28,475 bases of DNA from an uncultured Oscillospiraceae bacterium (GTDB taxonomy: Bacteria; Bacillota; Clostridia; Oscillospirales; Oscillospiraceae). Where the stretch lies: NCBI GenBank assembly GCA_934615645.1, contig CAKTTR010000023.1, forward strand, positions 1-28,475. The letters are read 5' to 3'. Below, one piece after another: positions 1-7,156 of this stretch. How positions within the stretch are numbered: position 1 is the stretch's first letter; each line of letters begins with the position of its first letter. A model generated the notes under the pieces. It made no database searches, was not told where the DNA came from, and worked only from the letters and a program-made list of their open reading frames with translations. Position numbers and translations under genes: made by a program.

Positions 1-711
1 ATGTACTATCTGAACGAAGTCCTCAAGCATGAGGGCGAGGACATCAAGGGCAAGACCATCGCCATCTCCGGCTTCGGCAATGTCGCTTGGGGCATCTGCA
101 AGAAGGCCATGCATCTGGGCGCTAAGGTTGTCACCCTGTCCGGTCCTGACGGCTACATCTACGATCCGGAAGGCGTCTCCTCCAGCGAAGAGAAGGTCAA
201 CTACCTGCTGACCATGCGTAACTCCGGCCGCAACAAGGTCAAGGACTATGCAGACAAGTTCGGCGTTGAATTCTTCGCAGGCGAAAAGCCCTGGGGCCGC
301 AAGGTCGACGTTATCATGCCCTCTGCGATGCAGAACGACGTCAACATGGACTCCGCGAAGAAGATCGTTGCCAATGGCATCAAGTACTACATCGAAGTTG
401 CCAATATGCCCACCACCAACGATGCCCTGTACTACATGATGGAGCAGAAGAACATGATCGTTGCGCCTTCCAAGGCTGTCAACGCAGGCGGTGTCGGCGT
501 TTCCGCTCTGGAAATGGCCCAGAACTCCGAGCGTCTGGTCTGGACGGAAGACGAGGTCGATGCACAGCTGCAGAAGATGATGCAGAACATCCACAAGGTC
601 TCCATGGAAGCTGCCGAAGAGTACGGCCTGGGCTACAACCTGGTCGCTGGCGCCAACCTGGCTGGCTTCAAGAAGGTCGCCGACGCCATGATGGCACAGG
701 GCGCATTCTAA
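1..711 (+). CDS. gdhA: NADP-type glutamate dehydrogenase, C-terminal part (5' truncated by window)
   Basis: This is the C-terminal 236 residues of a hexameric glutamate dehydrogenase (about 445-450 aa when complete), which interconverts 2-oxoglutarate plus ammonium and glutamate in the cytoplasm. The ATG at base 1 is an internal methionine, because the substrate-binding domain lies upstream of the window. The Rossmann motif GFGNVAWG is at residues 24-31, and NAGGVGVSALEMAQNS at 161-176 is the usual signature near the active site. The frame is full length to its stop and a terminator follows at 762-794. Codon use is biased to AAG, ATC, CTG and some GTT/GCT, unlike the more G/C-loaded neighbours, which fits a highly expressed gene. 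NADP rather than NAD preference is inferred from overall similarity only. Confidence 0.95.
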   Translation: MYYLNEVLKHEGEDIKGKTIAISGFGNVAWGICKKAMHLGAKVVTLSGPDGYIYDPEGVSSSEEKVNYLLTMRNSGRNKVKDYADKFGVEFFAGEKPWGRKVDVIMPSAMQNDVNMDSAKKIVANGIKYYIEVANMPTTNDALYYMMEQKNMIVAPSKAVNAGGVGVSALEMAQNSERLVWTEDEVDAQLQKMMQNIHKVSMEAAEEYGLGYNLVAGANLAGFKKVADAMMAQGAF

Positions 712-761
712 GAAGCACCTGACATCATACCTTCGCATGTTTCACTTGTACAAATGATAAG

Positions 762-794
762 ACAGCGGGCTGCCTCGGCAGTCCGCTGTTTTTA
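762..794 (+). terminator. Intrinsic terminator after gdhA
   Basis: The arms ACAGCGGGCTGCC and GGCAGTCCGCTGT form a 13-bp stem with one G-T wobble and a very short loop, followed by TTTTTATC. It lies about 50 bp after the gdhA stop. Confidence 0.85.
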
Positions 795-810
795 TCTTTG
801 GGTGGAGATC

Positions 811-845
811 GCAAGCGCCGCACGCATTTTGCGTGCGGCGCTTGC
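811..845. repeat. Perfect 15-bp inverted repeat between convergent genes
   Basis: GCAAGCGCCGCACGC and its exact reverse complement flank the 5-base loop ATTTT. Neither side has a run of T, so it is not a typical intrinsic terminator, although it sits downstream of the minus-strand CYTH gene and could end that transcript. A smaller GGGGC-TGC-GCCCC hairpin lies at 852-864. Confidence 0.7.
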
Positions 846-890
846 GGTATTTCTGGGGCTGCGCCCCGTGTGCTTGGCGCGAGGGGGGCA

Positions 891-1508
891 TCAAAGGCGC
901 ATGGTCTGCTGGAATTTGCTCAGCGGCTCTTCAACGAGGCCGTATTTCTGGCTCAGCCGCCGGGCCAGCGCTTCCACGTGGGCAAAGCTGCCCTGCTTGA
1001 GCTCCAGCTCGACCTCACAGAAGGGCGCGCTGCGGCGGCCCCGGTAAAGCGTCCCCTTATCCAGGGCCAGCTCGACTTGCGTGCCCTCCTGCAGGCGGAG
1101 CAGGCAGCGGCGGCGCTGGAATTCTACGCGGCAGAGCGTTTCAAGGGGGAAGCGGCGCAGATCCAGGATCTGCCGCGGCGCACCCTGGGCAAATAATGCG
1201 CCGAAGGCGCCGGGCAGGATCTCGTCATGTTCGACCAGGCCGGGGCCCCGCAGCTCCCACTCGCCCCGCTTGTGGTTGGCGTCCGGCGGCGTTTTCAGCG
1301 TGACGACAGGCTCGCCGTTTTCCGTCCGGCAGCGCAGCGCCCATTTGGCCCGGGCGAGGATATGCTCTTCCGTGTCATAGTAGGTCGTGCGCATCTCGAT
1401 GGATTCGACTGGGCCACAGCGCAGCGGCAGCAGCGCCGGGTCCTCCAGCAGCAGCGACGGATCTGCGCCGTCCCGCGCCCGGAGCTTGATCTCCTGTTCC
1501 ATCCCCAT
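891..1508 (-). CDS. CYTH domain protein (triphosphate-tunnel phosphatase)
   Basis: The gene encodes 205 aa of the CYTH superfamily, whose members hydrolyse tripolyphosphate, thiamine triphosphate or similar substrates in an acidic/basic beta tunnel. The defining ExExK motif is at the extreme N-terminus (E4, E6, K8). The remaining charged strands follow in order: LRCRTENG with VTLKTP, then FQRRRCLL, then VELALDKGTL, then FCEVELELKQG. The start at 1508 is chosen because AGGAGG lies 8 bases upstream. A second ATG at 1502 would be 14 bases away. The long open frame upstream of the start is an accidental extension. It has its own promoter at 1539-1567. The substrate cannot be told from sequence. 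Confidence 0.9.
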   Translation of the reverse strand: MGMEQEIKLRARDGADPSLLLEDPALLPLRCGPVESIEMRTTYYDTEEHILARAKWALRCRTENGEPVVTLKTPPDANHKRGEWELRGPGLVEHDEILPGAFGALFAQGAPRQILDLRRFPLETLCRVEFQRRRCLLRLQEGTQVELALDKGTLYRGRRSAPFCEVELELKQGSFAHVEALARRLSQKYGLVEEPLSKFQQTMRL

Positions 1509-1538
1509 GGTGGTTACCTCCTGCGTTGTTTTTCTTTT

Positions 1539-1567
1539 AGTATACGGGAAAAATGACCATCTTGCAA
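1539..1567 (-). promoter_or_regulatory. Sigma-A promoter for the CYTH gene
   Basis: On the minus strand, TTGCAA (1562-1567) and TATACT (1539-1544) are separated by 17 bases. The ribosome binding site lies about 20 bases downstream. Confidence 0.8.
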
Positions 1568-1586
1568 GTTCATTTTCAGCGCCCAG

Positions 1587-1616
1587 TTCCGACATAATCC
1601 GCATCCGACCTATGCT
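1587..1616 (+). promoter_or_regulatory. Weak possible promoter upstream of spoIIE
   Basis: TTCCGA and TATGCT are separated by 18 bases, about 35 bp before the TTG start. The match is poor, and spoIIE is normally activated by Spo0A. I could not find a clear 0A box, so the true promoter remains uncertain. Confidence 0.3.
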
Positions 1617-1651
1617 AAGATACGAGTAACGATATGGGGAGGGATGGCGTT

Positions 1652-3658
1652 TTGAACGAGCGGGAAAAGAAACAGGGCGGCCTGGGTCTGCGGCTGCGGC
1701 GGCCGAAGCAGCGTAAGCTGGCACTGCAGGTACCTTGGCGGGATGTTTTGCGGTATGGGCTCTATTTTTTGGGCACGGGGCTGCTCTGCGCGCTGCCGAC
1801 GGGGGGCGCGCCGTCGCCCCTGGCGGCCTGTGTGACGGCGGCCTGCAGCGGCGGGGCGCTGGCGGCGTCGTTTTTGGGCTGCTGCGCCGGGTACTGCCTG
1901 CTGTGGCCGGTGGCCGATGGGGTTTGGCCGCTGGTTTTGGCAGCGGTCCTGCCTGCGGCGGCGTGGCTGCTGCGGAAAAGCCGCTATCAGGCGGTCGGCT
2001 GGTATCTGCCTGCCGTCCACACAGTGGCTGCTGCTGCGGTCGGGTTTGGGATGCTGTGGCAGATGCAATTCCCACCGGCGGCGCTGGGGCGGTATTTTGC
2101 CAGCTTGGTGAGTGTATTTGCTGGCTCGTGGATCAGTCGGCTGGCGCTGCTGGAGCCGCGGCGGTGGGCGCGGCTTTTGCTGGGGGCGGCGCTGCTGGCG
2201 GCGTTGAGCCGGTTTTCCCTGGCGGGGTGGTTCCATCCGGGGCTGGCCATCGGCCTGTTTTTGACGGCGGTGACTGCCGCTGCGCCGGAGGGGCTGGCCG
2301 TAGCGGCAGCTGCTGGGATCGTTCTGGAGACGTGCAGCGGGATGCACCTGCCGTTTACGGCGCTGCTTTGCCTCTGCAGCGGCGCAGGGTATCTCGTACG
2401 GCATCTGACGGTTTTCCACCGGAGCCTGGCGGTGCTGCTGCTGAGCGCGGCGTTTGCCTGGCTGCTGGGCCAGACATCGGCCCAGATGTGCCTGCTCTCT
2501 GCGGCGGCAGCGTCCATTGCAGCACTGGCGGTGCCGCGGCTGCGGCTTCTGCCGTCGGCCAGCAGCCCGGCGGAGGAGAAACGGCTGCGCACGCAGCTGC
2601 AGATGGCGTCCGATGCGCTCCTGCGGCTGCATGATACCGTCCTGGCGCCCGCCGCCATGGAGGAGACCGACCCGGACGCCGCGGAGATCTTCGACCGGGC
2701 GACAGAAGCGGTCTGCAAGGATTGCCCGGGCTGGCGGACCTGCTGGGAGCGGGAGAGCGGCGATACGTATCACGCCCTGTGCTGCGCCGCCGGGCCGATG
2801 CTGGCGCAATACCGGGCGACGCCCGAGGATTTTCCGCCGTCGTTCTGCGCCCGCTGCCAGCAGCTGGATGTATTTCTGCAGGCGGTCAACCGCCAGCTGG
2901 ACGGGATCCTATACCGGCGGCAGTACCGGGCGCGGCAGCAGGAGAGCCGCCGGATGCTCCGGGATCAATACTTATTGCTGGCCCGCTATTTGCAGGGCAC
3001 GGCAGACGCCGGGCTGTGCAGCGCGGAGGGGGGAGCGCAGTACACGCCGGAGATTGCGGCCCGGGCGGTCGGCAAGCGGGGGCAGGCCCTCTCCGGCGAC
3101 CGGGGCGCCTGCTTCCATGGACCGGGGACGACGTTCTTCGTCCTGCTGTGCGACGGCATGGGCACGGGGCGCGGGGCGAAGGCGGAGAGCAGCAGCGCCA
3201 TGGAAGCGCTGACGGGCCTGCTGCGGGCGGGCCTGGACGCCGCCAGCGCGCTGCAGCTGCTGAACAGCGCCTACGTGCTGCGGGACGACGGCCGCTTTGC
3301 GACGGTGGACCTGCTGCAGATCGACCTGGCCAGCGGCAATGCGCTCCTGCTCAAATGGGGCGCGGCCCCCTCGTACCTGCGTCATGACGGCGCGCTGCGG
3401 CGGCTAGGCGAGGCCTCCATGCCGCCGGGCCTGGCCTTGGCGGGGCTGGACAAGGCGCAGCGGATCAAGCTGACGCTCCGCCCCGGCGATCTTGTCGTCC
3501 TGACCAGTGACGGCGCGGGGGCGGAGGAGACGGAGCGCTGCATCACCGCCGAAGCGGACCGGCCTGTGGCGGAGCTTGCCGCCGGGATCGTCGCCGCTGC
3601 CGCGCCGGGGGATGACATCACCGCCGTCGTCCTGCGTCTGCAGGCCCCGGCGGCCTAG
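1652..3658 (+). CDS. spoIIE: Stage II sporulation protein E (SpoIIE), membrane PP2C-type phosphatase
   Basis: SpoIIE dephosphorylates the anti-anti-sigma factor SpoIIAA to activate sigma-F in the forespore and also acts at the asymmetric septum. About residues 35-300 are a run of hydrophobic segments (roughly ten membrane spans). A central region follows with a cysteine pair pattern (CKDCPGWRTC, about 355-364). The C-terminal PP2C domain has metal-binding acidic motifs GDRG (about 483), LLCDGMGTGRGA (about 500), TSDGA (about 620) and GDDIT (about 655). The protein is 668 aa, against about 830 in Bacillus. I prefer TTG at 1652 because GGGGAGG lies 9 bases before it, while the in-frame ATG at 1634 has no ribosome binding site. 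It stands alone and is followed by a terminator. Confidence 0.93.
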   Translation: MNEREKKQGGLGLRLRRPKQRKLALQVPWRDVLRYGLYFLGTGLLCALPTGGAPSPLAACVTAACSGGALAASFLGCCAGYCLLWPVADGVWPLVLAAVLPAAAWLLRKSRYQAVGWYLPAVHTVAAAAVGFGMLWQMQFPPAALGRYFASLVSVFAGSWISRLALLEPRRWARLLLGAALLAALSRFSLAGWFHPGLAIGLFLTAVTAAAPEGLAVAAAAGIVLETCSGMHLPFTALLCLCSGAGYLVRHLTVFHRSLAVLLLSAAFAWLLGQTSAQMCLLSAAAASIAALAVPRLRLLPSASSPAEEKRLRTQLQMASDALLRLHDTVLAPAAMEETDPDAAEIFDRATEAVCKDCPGWRTCWERESGDTYHALCCAAGPMLAQYRATPEDFPPSFCARCQQLDVFLQAVNRQLDGILYRRQYRARQQESRRMLRDQYLLLARYLQGTADAGLCSAEGGAQYTPEIAARAVGKRGQALSGDRGACFHGPGTTFFVLLCDGMGTGRGAKAESSSAMEALTGLLRAGLDAASALQLLNSAYVLRDDGRFATVDLLQIDLASGNALLLKWGAAPSYLRHDGALRRLGEASMPPGLALAGLDKAQRIKLTLRPGDLVVLTSDGAGAEETERCITAEADRPVAELAAGIVAAAAPGDDITAVVLRLQAPAA

Positions 3659-3700
3659 ACCGGGCTGTTTCTCCCCAGGGGGACTGCCATTTTTGGCAGA

Positions 3701-3738
3701 AAGCCGCACACGGATCGGGTGGGCCGTGTGCGGTTTTT
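3701..3738 (+). terminator. Intrinsic terminator after spoIIE
   Basis: CCGCACACGG (3704-3713) pairs perfectly with CCGTGTGCGG (3724-3733) and is followed by TTTTT. A small CTGCCA/TGGCAG hairpin precedes it at 3684-3699. Confidence 0.85.
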
Positions 3739-3780
3739 CCCTGTTTGTGGGGAAATCGCGGGGAAATCTGAAAATTTCTC

Positions 3781-3809
3781 TTGTGCTTTTCTATAAAATG
3801 GGTTAAAAT
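3781..3809 (+). promoter_or_regulatory. Promoter of the asp23-fakA operon
   Basis: TTGTGC, 17 bases, then TAAAAT. The transcript would carry a leader of about 95 nt that holds the hairpins at 3821-3870. Confidence 0.7.
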
Positions 3810-3820
3810 AAGATAATCCA

Positions 3821-3870
3821 GGCACAGGCGGCGCCTGTGCCCTTTGCTTGCAGCATGCGAGCTGAGGGCA
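3821..3870 (+). promoter_or_regulatory. Structured leader RNA of asp23-fakA (two overlapping hairpins)
   Basis: Hairpin 1 has a perfect 9-bp stem, GGCACAGGC/GCCTGTGCC (3821-3841), with a 3-base loop. Hairpin 2 pairs GCCCT (3839-3843) with AGGGC and GCTTGC with GCGAGC further in. The 3' arm of hairpin 1 shares GCC with the 5' arm of hairpin 2, so the two cannot both form fully. No riboswitch class is recognised. Confidence 0.45.
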
Positions 3871-3909
3871 AAACGGCGGCGCGACCGAACAGAATAAGGA
3901 GGTTTCGGT

Positions 3910-4263
3910 ATGATTCGTCAGACTACGGACAAAGGAACGATTTCTGTTTCCAGCCATGTTTATACAAAAATCGCCGGTATCGCCGCAACAAACTGCTTTG
4001 GCGTGAAGGGCATGGCCTTCCGCTCCATGACCGATGGGCTTGTGCACCTGTTGCGCAAGGAGGCCATGAGCAAGGGCGTCTATGTGACCTTCGAGAGCGA
4101 CGATTCGATTTCCATTGATCTGCATATTGTTGTGGAGCACGGCGTGAATATCGCCGCGCTGTCTAGTTCCATTATTTCCGAAGTACGCTATGTCGTCGCC
4201 TCCTGCACCGGAACGCAGGTAAAGGCGGTCAATGTATTTGTGGATTCTATCAATATTGATTGA
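3910..4263 (+). CDS. Asp23/Gls24 family envelope stress protein (YloU-like)
   Basis: The protein is 117 aa and matches the Asp23 family, small cytoplasmic or membrane-associated proteins linked to alkaline and envelope stress. The typical start (ISVSSHVYTKIAGIAATNCFGV) is followed by the central VDLHIVVEHGVNI-type strand (here SIDLHIVVEHGVNIAALS) and a C-terminal VNVFVDSINID segment. AAGGAGG lies 8 bases before the ATG. It lies 38 bp upstream of fakA, a neighbour pairing conserved in many Firmicutes (yloU-yloV in Bacillus), so they are probably co-transcribed from the promoter at 3781. The molecular role within the pair is not settled. Confidence 0.92.
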   Translation: MIRQTTDKGTISVSSHVYTKIAGIAATNCFGVKGMAFRSMTDGLVHLLRKEAMSKGVYVTFESDDSISIDLHIVVEHGVNIAALSSSIISEVRYVVASCTGTQVKAVNVFVDSINID

Positions 4264-4301
4264 GGGCGCGGCCCCGATCCCCATGGAGGTGTATGTGACA
4301 A

Positions 4302-5945
4302 ATGAGCCTTACCATTGATGGCGGCATTTTTCGCAGAATGATTCTCAGTGCGGCGGCATCGCTTCAGATGCAGAAGCAGCACATCAACGAGCTGAATGTA
4401 TTTCCGGTGCCGGATGGCGACACGGGAACGAATATGTGCATGACTCTGGGCGCTGCGGTGCGGCTGCTGCAGCAGCCGAAGCAGATGGACGTCGGCCAGG
4501 TGGCAGGCGGCGCGGCCTCCGCGCTGCTGCGGGATGCCAGAGGCAACTCCGGCGTCATCCTCTCGCTGCTGTTCCGGGGCATGAGCAAGTCCCTGAAGGG
4601 GGCCGAGACCTGCACCGGTGCGGAATTTGCGGCGGCGCTGGCCGAGGGCGTTGAGGCGGCGTATAAGGCCGTCATGAAGCCCGCCGAGGGCACGATCCTG
4701 ACGGTCTCCCGTCTGGCGGCGGCTGCCGCCGGGGAAAAGGCGGAGGTGTGTGATGAGCCGGAAGCAGTCCTGGAGGCGGCAGTCGAGGCGGCCAAAGCGG
4801 CCCTGGCGGAGACAGTCAACCAGAACCCGGTGCTGAAAAAGGCCGGCGTCGTGGACGCAGGCGGCAAGGGCTGGCTGCTGATCCTGGAGGGGATGCTGGC
4901 TGCGCTGCGGGGGCAGGATATCGAGATGCCCACGGAAGAGCAGGCGGGCGATGTCAAGGACGCGGCTGATTTTTCCGACTTTGCCACGGAGGATATCACC
5001 TTTACTTACTGCACCGAGTTTATCGTCTCCCGTCAGTCGGAGAAGGACCCGGAGATGCTCCGCAGCTTCCTCAGCGGCCTGGGCGACAGCCTGGTCCTGG
5101 TGGACGACGAGGAGATCATCAAGGTGCATGTGCACACGAACCAGCCGGGTATCGCGCTGCAGGAGGCGCTGGAATACGGCTATCTCATCAAGGTCAAGAT
5201 CGAGAATATGCGCCTGCAGCATACGGAAAAGCTCCTGGAAAAGCAGGAGATGGCCCAGCAGCAGGCAGAGCCGGTCGCCGCGCCGGAGAAGCCCTTCGGG
5301 ATTGTCAGCGTCTGCGCAGGCGACGGGCTGGCCGCGGTCTTCCGCGATCTGGGCTGCGATCAGATCGTCTCCGGCGGGCAGACGATGAATCCCTCGACGC
5401 AGAATATCCTGAGCGCCATCAACCGGACTCCGGCGGAGACGGTATTCGTCTTCCCCAATAATAAAAATATCATTATGGCTGCCGAGCAGACTATTCCGCT
5501 GACGGAGAAGACGGTCATCGTCATCCCGTCGAAAACCGTCCCCCAGGGCGTGACGGCGCTGCTGTCGTTCGACCCGGACGGCACGGCGGAGGCCAATACC
5601 GAGGCGATGACCGAAGCGCTGGGCACCGTCGAGACGATGCAGATCACCTACGCGGCGCGGGACTCCGACTTTGACGGCTACGAGATCCACCAGGGCGATT
5701 ATCTGGCCCTGTGCGGCGGCGCGCTTTTCGGCACGGCGCAGGAGCTCACGGCGCTGCTGCAGCGCCTGGCGGGCCATGTGGCAGAAGACGGGCGGGAGTT
5801 TGTCACCCTCTACACCGGCGCGGATACGACGCCGGAGGTGGGGCAGCAGGCGCTGGAGATCTTCCAAGCTGCTTGCCCGGACGCCGAGGTTACCCTGGTC
5901 GAGGGCGGCCAGCCGGTCTACTATTTCCTGATCTCTGCAGAATAA
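4302..5945 (+). CDS. fakA: Fatty acid kinase catalytic subunit FakA (DAK2/YloV family)
   Basis: At 547 aa this is the usual length for FakA/YloV, which phosphorylates fatty acids held by a FakB (DegV) partner and feeds them into phospholipid synthesis. The N-terminal DhaL-type kinase domain contains LNVFPVPDGDTGTNM (31-45), whose aspartates bind Mg-ATP, and the DARGNSGVILS loop further on. The middle and C-terminal domains (FGIVSVCAGDG... and FVTLYTGADTTPE...) match the family. GGAGG lies 12 bases upstream of the ATG. No fakB is in the window. A strong terminator follows. Substrate preference cannot be read from the sequence. Confidence 0.9.
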   Translation: MSLTIDGGIFRRMILSAAASLQMQKQHINELNVFPVPDGDTGTNMCMTLGAAVRLLQQPKQMDVGQVAGGAASALLRDARGNSGVILSLLFRGMSKSLKGAETCTGAEFAAALAEGVEAAYKAVMKPAEGTILTVSRLAAAAAGEKAEVCDEPEAVLEAAVEAAKAALAETVNQNPVLKKAGVVDAGGKGWLLILEGMLAALRGQDIEMPTEEQAGDVKDAADFSDFATEDITFTYCTEFIVSRQSEKDPEMLRSFLSGLGDSLVLVDDEEIIKVHVHTNQPGIALQEALEYGYLIKVKIENMRLQHTEKLLEKQEMAQQQAEPVAAPEKPFGIVSVCAGDGLAAVFRDLGCDQIVSGGQTMNPSTQNILSAINRTPAETVFVFPNNKNIIMAAEQTIPLTEKTVIVIPSKTVPQGVTALLSFDPDGTAEANTEAMTEALGTVETMQITYAARDSDFDGYEIHQGDYLALCGGALFGTAQELTALLQRLAGHVAEDGREFVTLYTGADTTPEVGQQALEIFQAACPDAEVTLVEGGQPVYYFLISAE

Positions 5946-5972
5946 AACGGCCCTTGCGGCGGAAAGAAACGT

Positions 5973-6019
5973 AAAAACGCGCTGCGCTTCTAAAAACTTA
6001 GAAGTGCAGCGCGTTTTTT
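5973..6019. terminator. Bidirectional terminator between fakA and glucokinase
   Basis: A 21-bp stem with one G-T wobble runs from 5973-5993 to 5998-6018 around the loop AAAC. It has A5 on the left and T6 on the right, so it can serve both convergent genes. Confidence 0.92.
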
Positions 6020-6024
6020 GCGCA

Positions 6025-6960
6025 TCAGCGGTCGGACCGGAACAGGCTGGCTGCGCCGTAGATCCCGGCGGCGTTGCCCAGGGTGGCCAGGGCGAATTCA
6101 GTCCCCTGGCAGGCGTGGAACATGAACCGGTGGAAGTGGGGCGCAATGCCGTCCAGCAGCTGCTGCCCCGCCGCGGAGACGCCTCCACCCAGCACGACCC
6201 GCTGCGGGTCGATCACGCAGCAGACGTCGGCGAGAAACTCGCCCATATAGGCAAACGTGTGGTCCAGCACCTGCGACGCTACGGCGTCGCCCTGGGTGGC
6301 GCAGGCGAAGATATCCTTGCAGGTCAGGGGCCCGGGGCGGCGCAGCAGGGAGGGGGCGTCTGTCGCCGCCAGGGCCTGCTGCGCGGCGCGGCAGATCCCC
6401 GGTGCGCTGGCGTACTGCTCCACGCACCCCCGCTTGCCGCAGGTACAGGCGACGGGCTCGTCGCGGTTGACGACGATATGCCCGATCTCACCGCCGACGC
6501 CGTGGGCGCCGTTTAGAATTTTGCCGTCCAGAATAATGCCGCCGCCGACGCCCGTCCCGAAGGTGACCATGACCATGCTGCGGCAACCCTGGCCGCCGCC
6601 GTCATAATACTCGCCCAGGGCGGCGACATTGGCGTCATTCCCGGCGCGGACGGGGAGGCCCGTCAGCGCCTCCAGCGCCTGGCAGATATTGAAGACGCCC
6701 CAGTTGAGGTTGACGCAGCGGTTGACGCGCCCGGCGGCGTCCACCGGGCCGGGGACGCCGATGCCGATTCCAGTGATCTGGCCCGGGGTGATGCTGTGCC
6801 GCGCCTGGCAGGCGGCCAGGGCGGCGGCGATATCCGGGAGGATCTGGCTGCCGGTCGCATCCACCCGGGTGGGCGCGGCCCATTTTTCGATGAGCCCGTC
6901 TCCAAACAGGCCGTATTTGATCGCGGTGCCGCCGACGTCGACGCCGAAGGTATATTGCAT
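6025..6960 (-). CDS. glk: ROK family glucokinase
   Basis: At 311 aa this is a ROK-family sugar kinase that phosphorylates glucose to glucose-6-phosphate. The ATP loop DVGGT is at 8-12, the catalytic aspartate sits in GNDAN (D109), and the ROK zinc site is visible as H161 with the CTCGKRGC cysteines (C172, C174, C179). There is no N-terminal winged-helix DNA-binding domain, so it is an enzyme rather than a ROK repressor. AAGGAG lies 8 bases before the ATG at 6960, and a near-consensus promoter is upstream. It is divergent from pgi, the next enzyme in glycolysis, which supports glucose as substrate. Related ROK kinases act on mannose or N-acetylglucosamine, so specificity is inferred. Confidence 0.9.
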   Translation of the reverse strand: MQYTFGVDVGGTAIKYGLFGDGLIEKWAAPTRVDATGSQILPDIAAALAACQARHSITPGQITGIGIGVPGPVDAAGRVNRCVNLNWGVFNICQALEALTGLPVRAGNDANVAALGEYYDGGGQGCRSMVMVTFGTGVGGGIILDGKILNGAHGVGGEIGHIVVNRDEPVACTCGKRGCVEQYASAPGICRAAQQALAATDAPSLLRRPGPLTCKDIFACATQGDAVASQVLDHTFAYMGEFLADVCCVIDPQRVVLGGGVSAAGQQLLDGIAPHFHRFMFHACQGTEFALATLGNAAGIYGAASLFRSDR

Positions 6961-7006
6961 GGCGGTTACTCCTTTTGTTTCGCCGCGGGCGGCGGATTTT
7001 GCCCTT

Positions 7007-7035
7007 ATTATACGTCTGTTTCCGGAAAAAGACAA
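7007..7035 (-). promoter_or_regulatory. Promoter of the glucokinase gene
   Basis: On the minus strand, TTGTCT (7030-7035), 17 bases and a perfect TATAAT (7007-7012). Confidence 0.82.
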
Positions 7036-7094
7036 GGTGTCGTCTGCCGGGCGGGGCGCGGAAAAATTTTCCTGGAAATTCCGTGGAAAATCCA

Positions 7095-7123
7095 TTGAGT
7101 TTCCCGCCCGTTTGCGGTATGCT
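7095..7123 (+). promoter_or_regulatory. Promoter of pgi
   Basis: TTGAGT, 17 bases, TATGCT. It is divergent from the glucokinase promoter, with the two -35 boxes about 60 bp apart, which leaves room for shared control. Confidence 0.65.
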
Positions 7124-7156
7124 ATAGAAAATGAACTGTAACGGGAGGTTGACCGT

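Noticed and set aside
1610..2809. 399-codon minus-strand frame across spoIIE
   Set aside because: The product is highly Arg/Gln/Pro-rich and covers the conserved SpoIIE reading frame.
4188..6188. 666-codon open frame on the minus strand opposite fakA
   Set aside because: It is antisense to a clear fakA gene. The product is Arg/His/Gln-rich low-quality sequence typical of shadow frames in GC-rich DNA.
6025..6960. ROK family transcriptional repressor
   Set aside because: The protein starts directly with the ATP loop and lacks an N-terminal DNA-binding domain.
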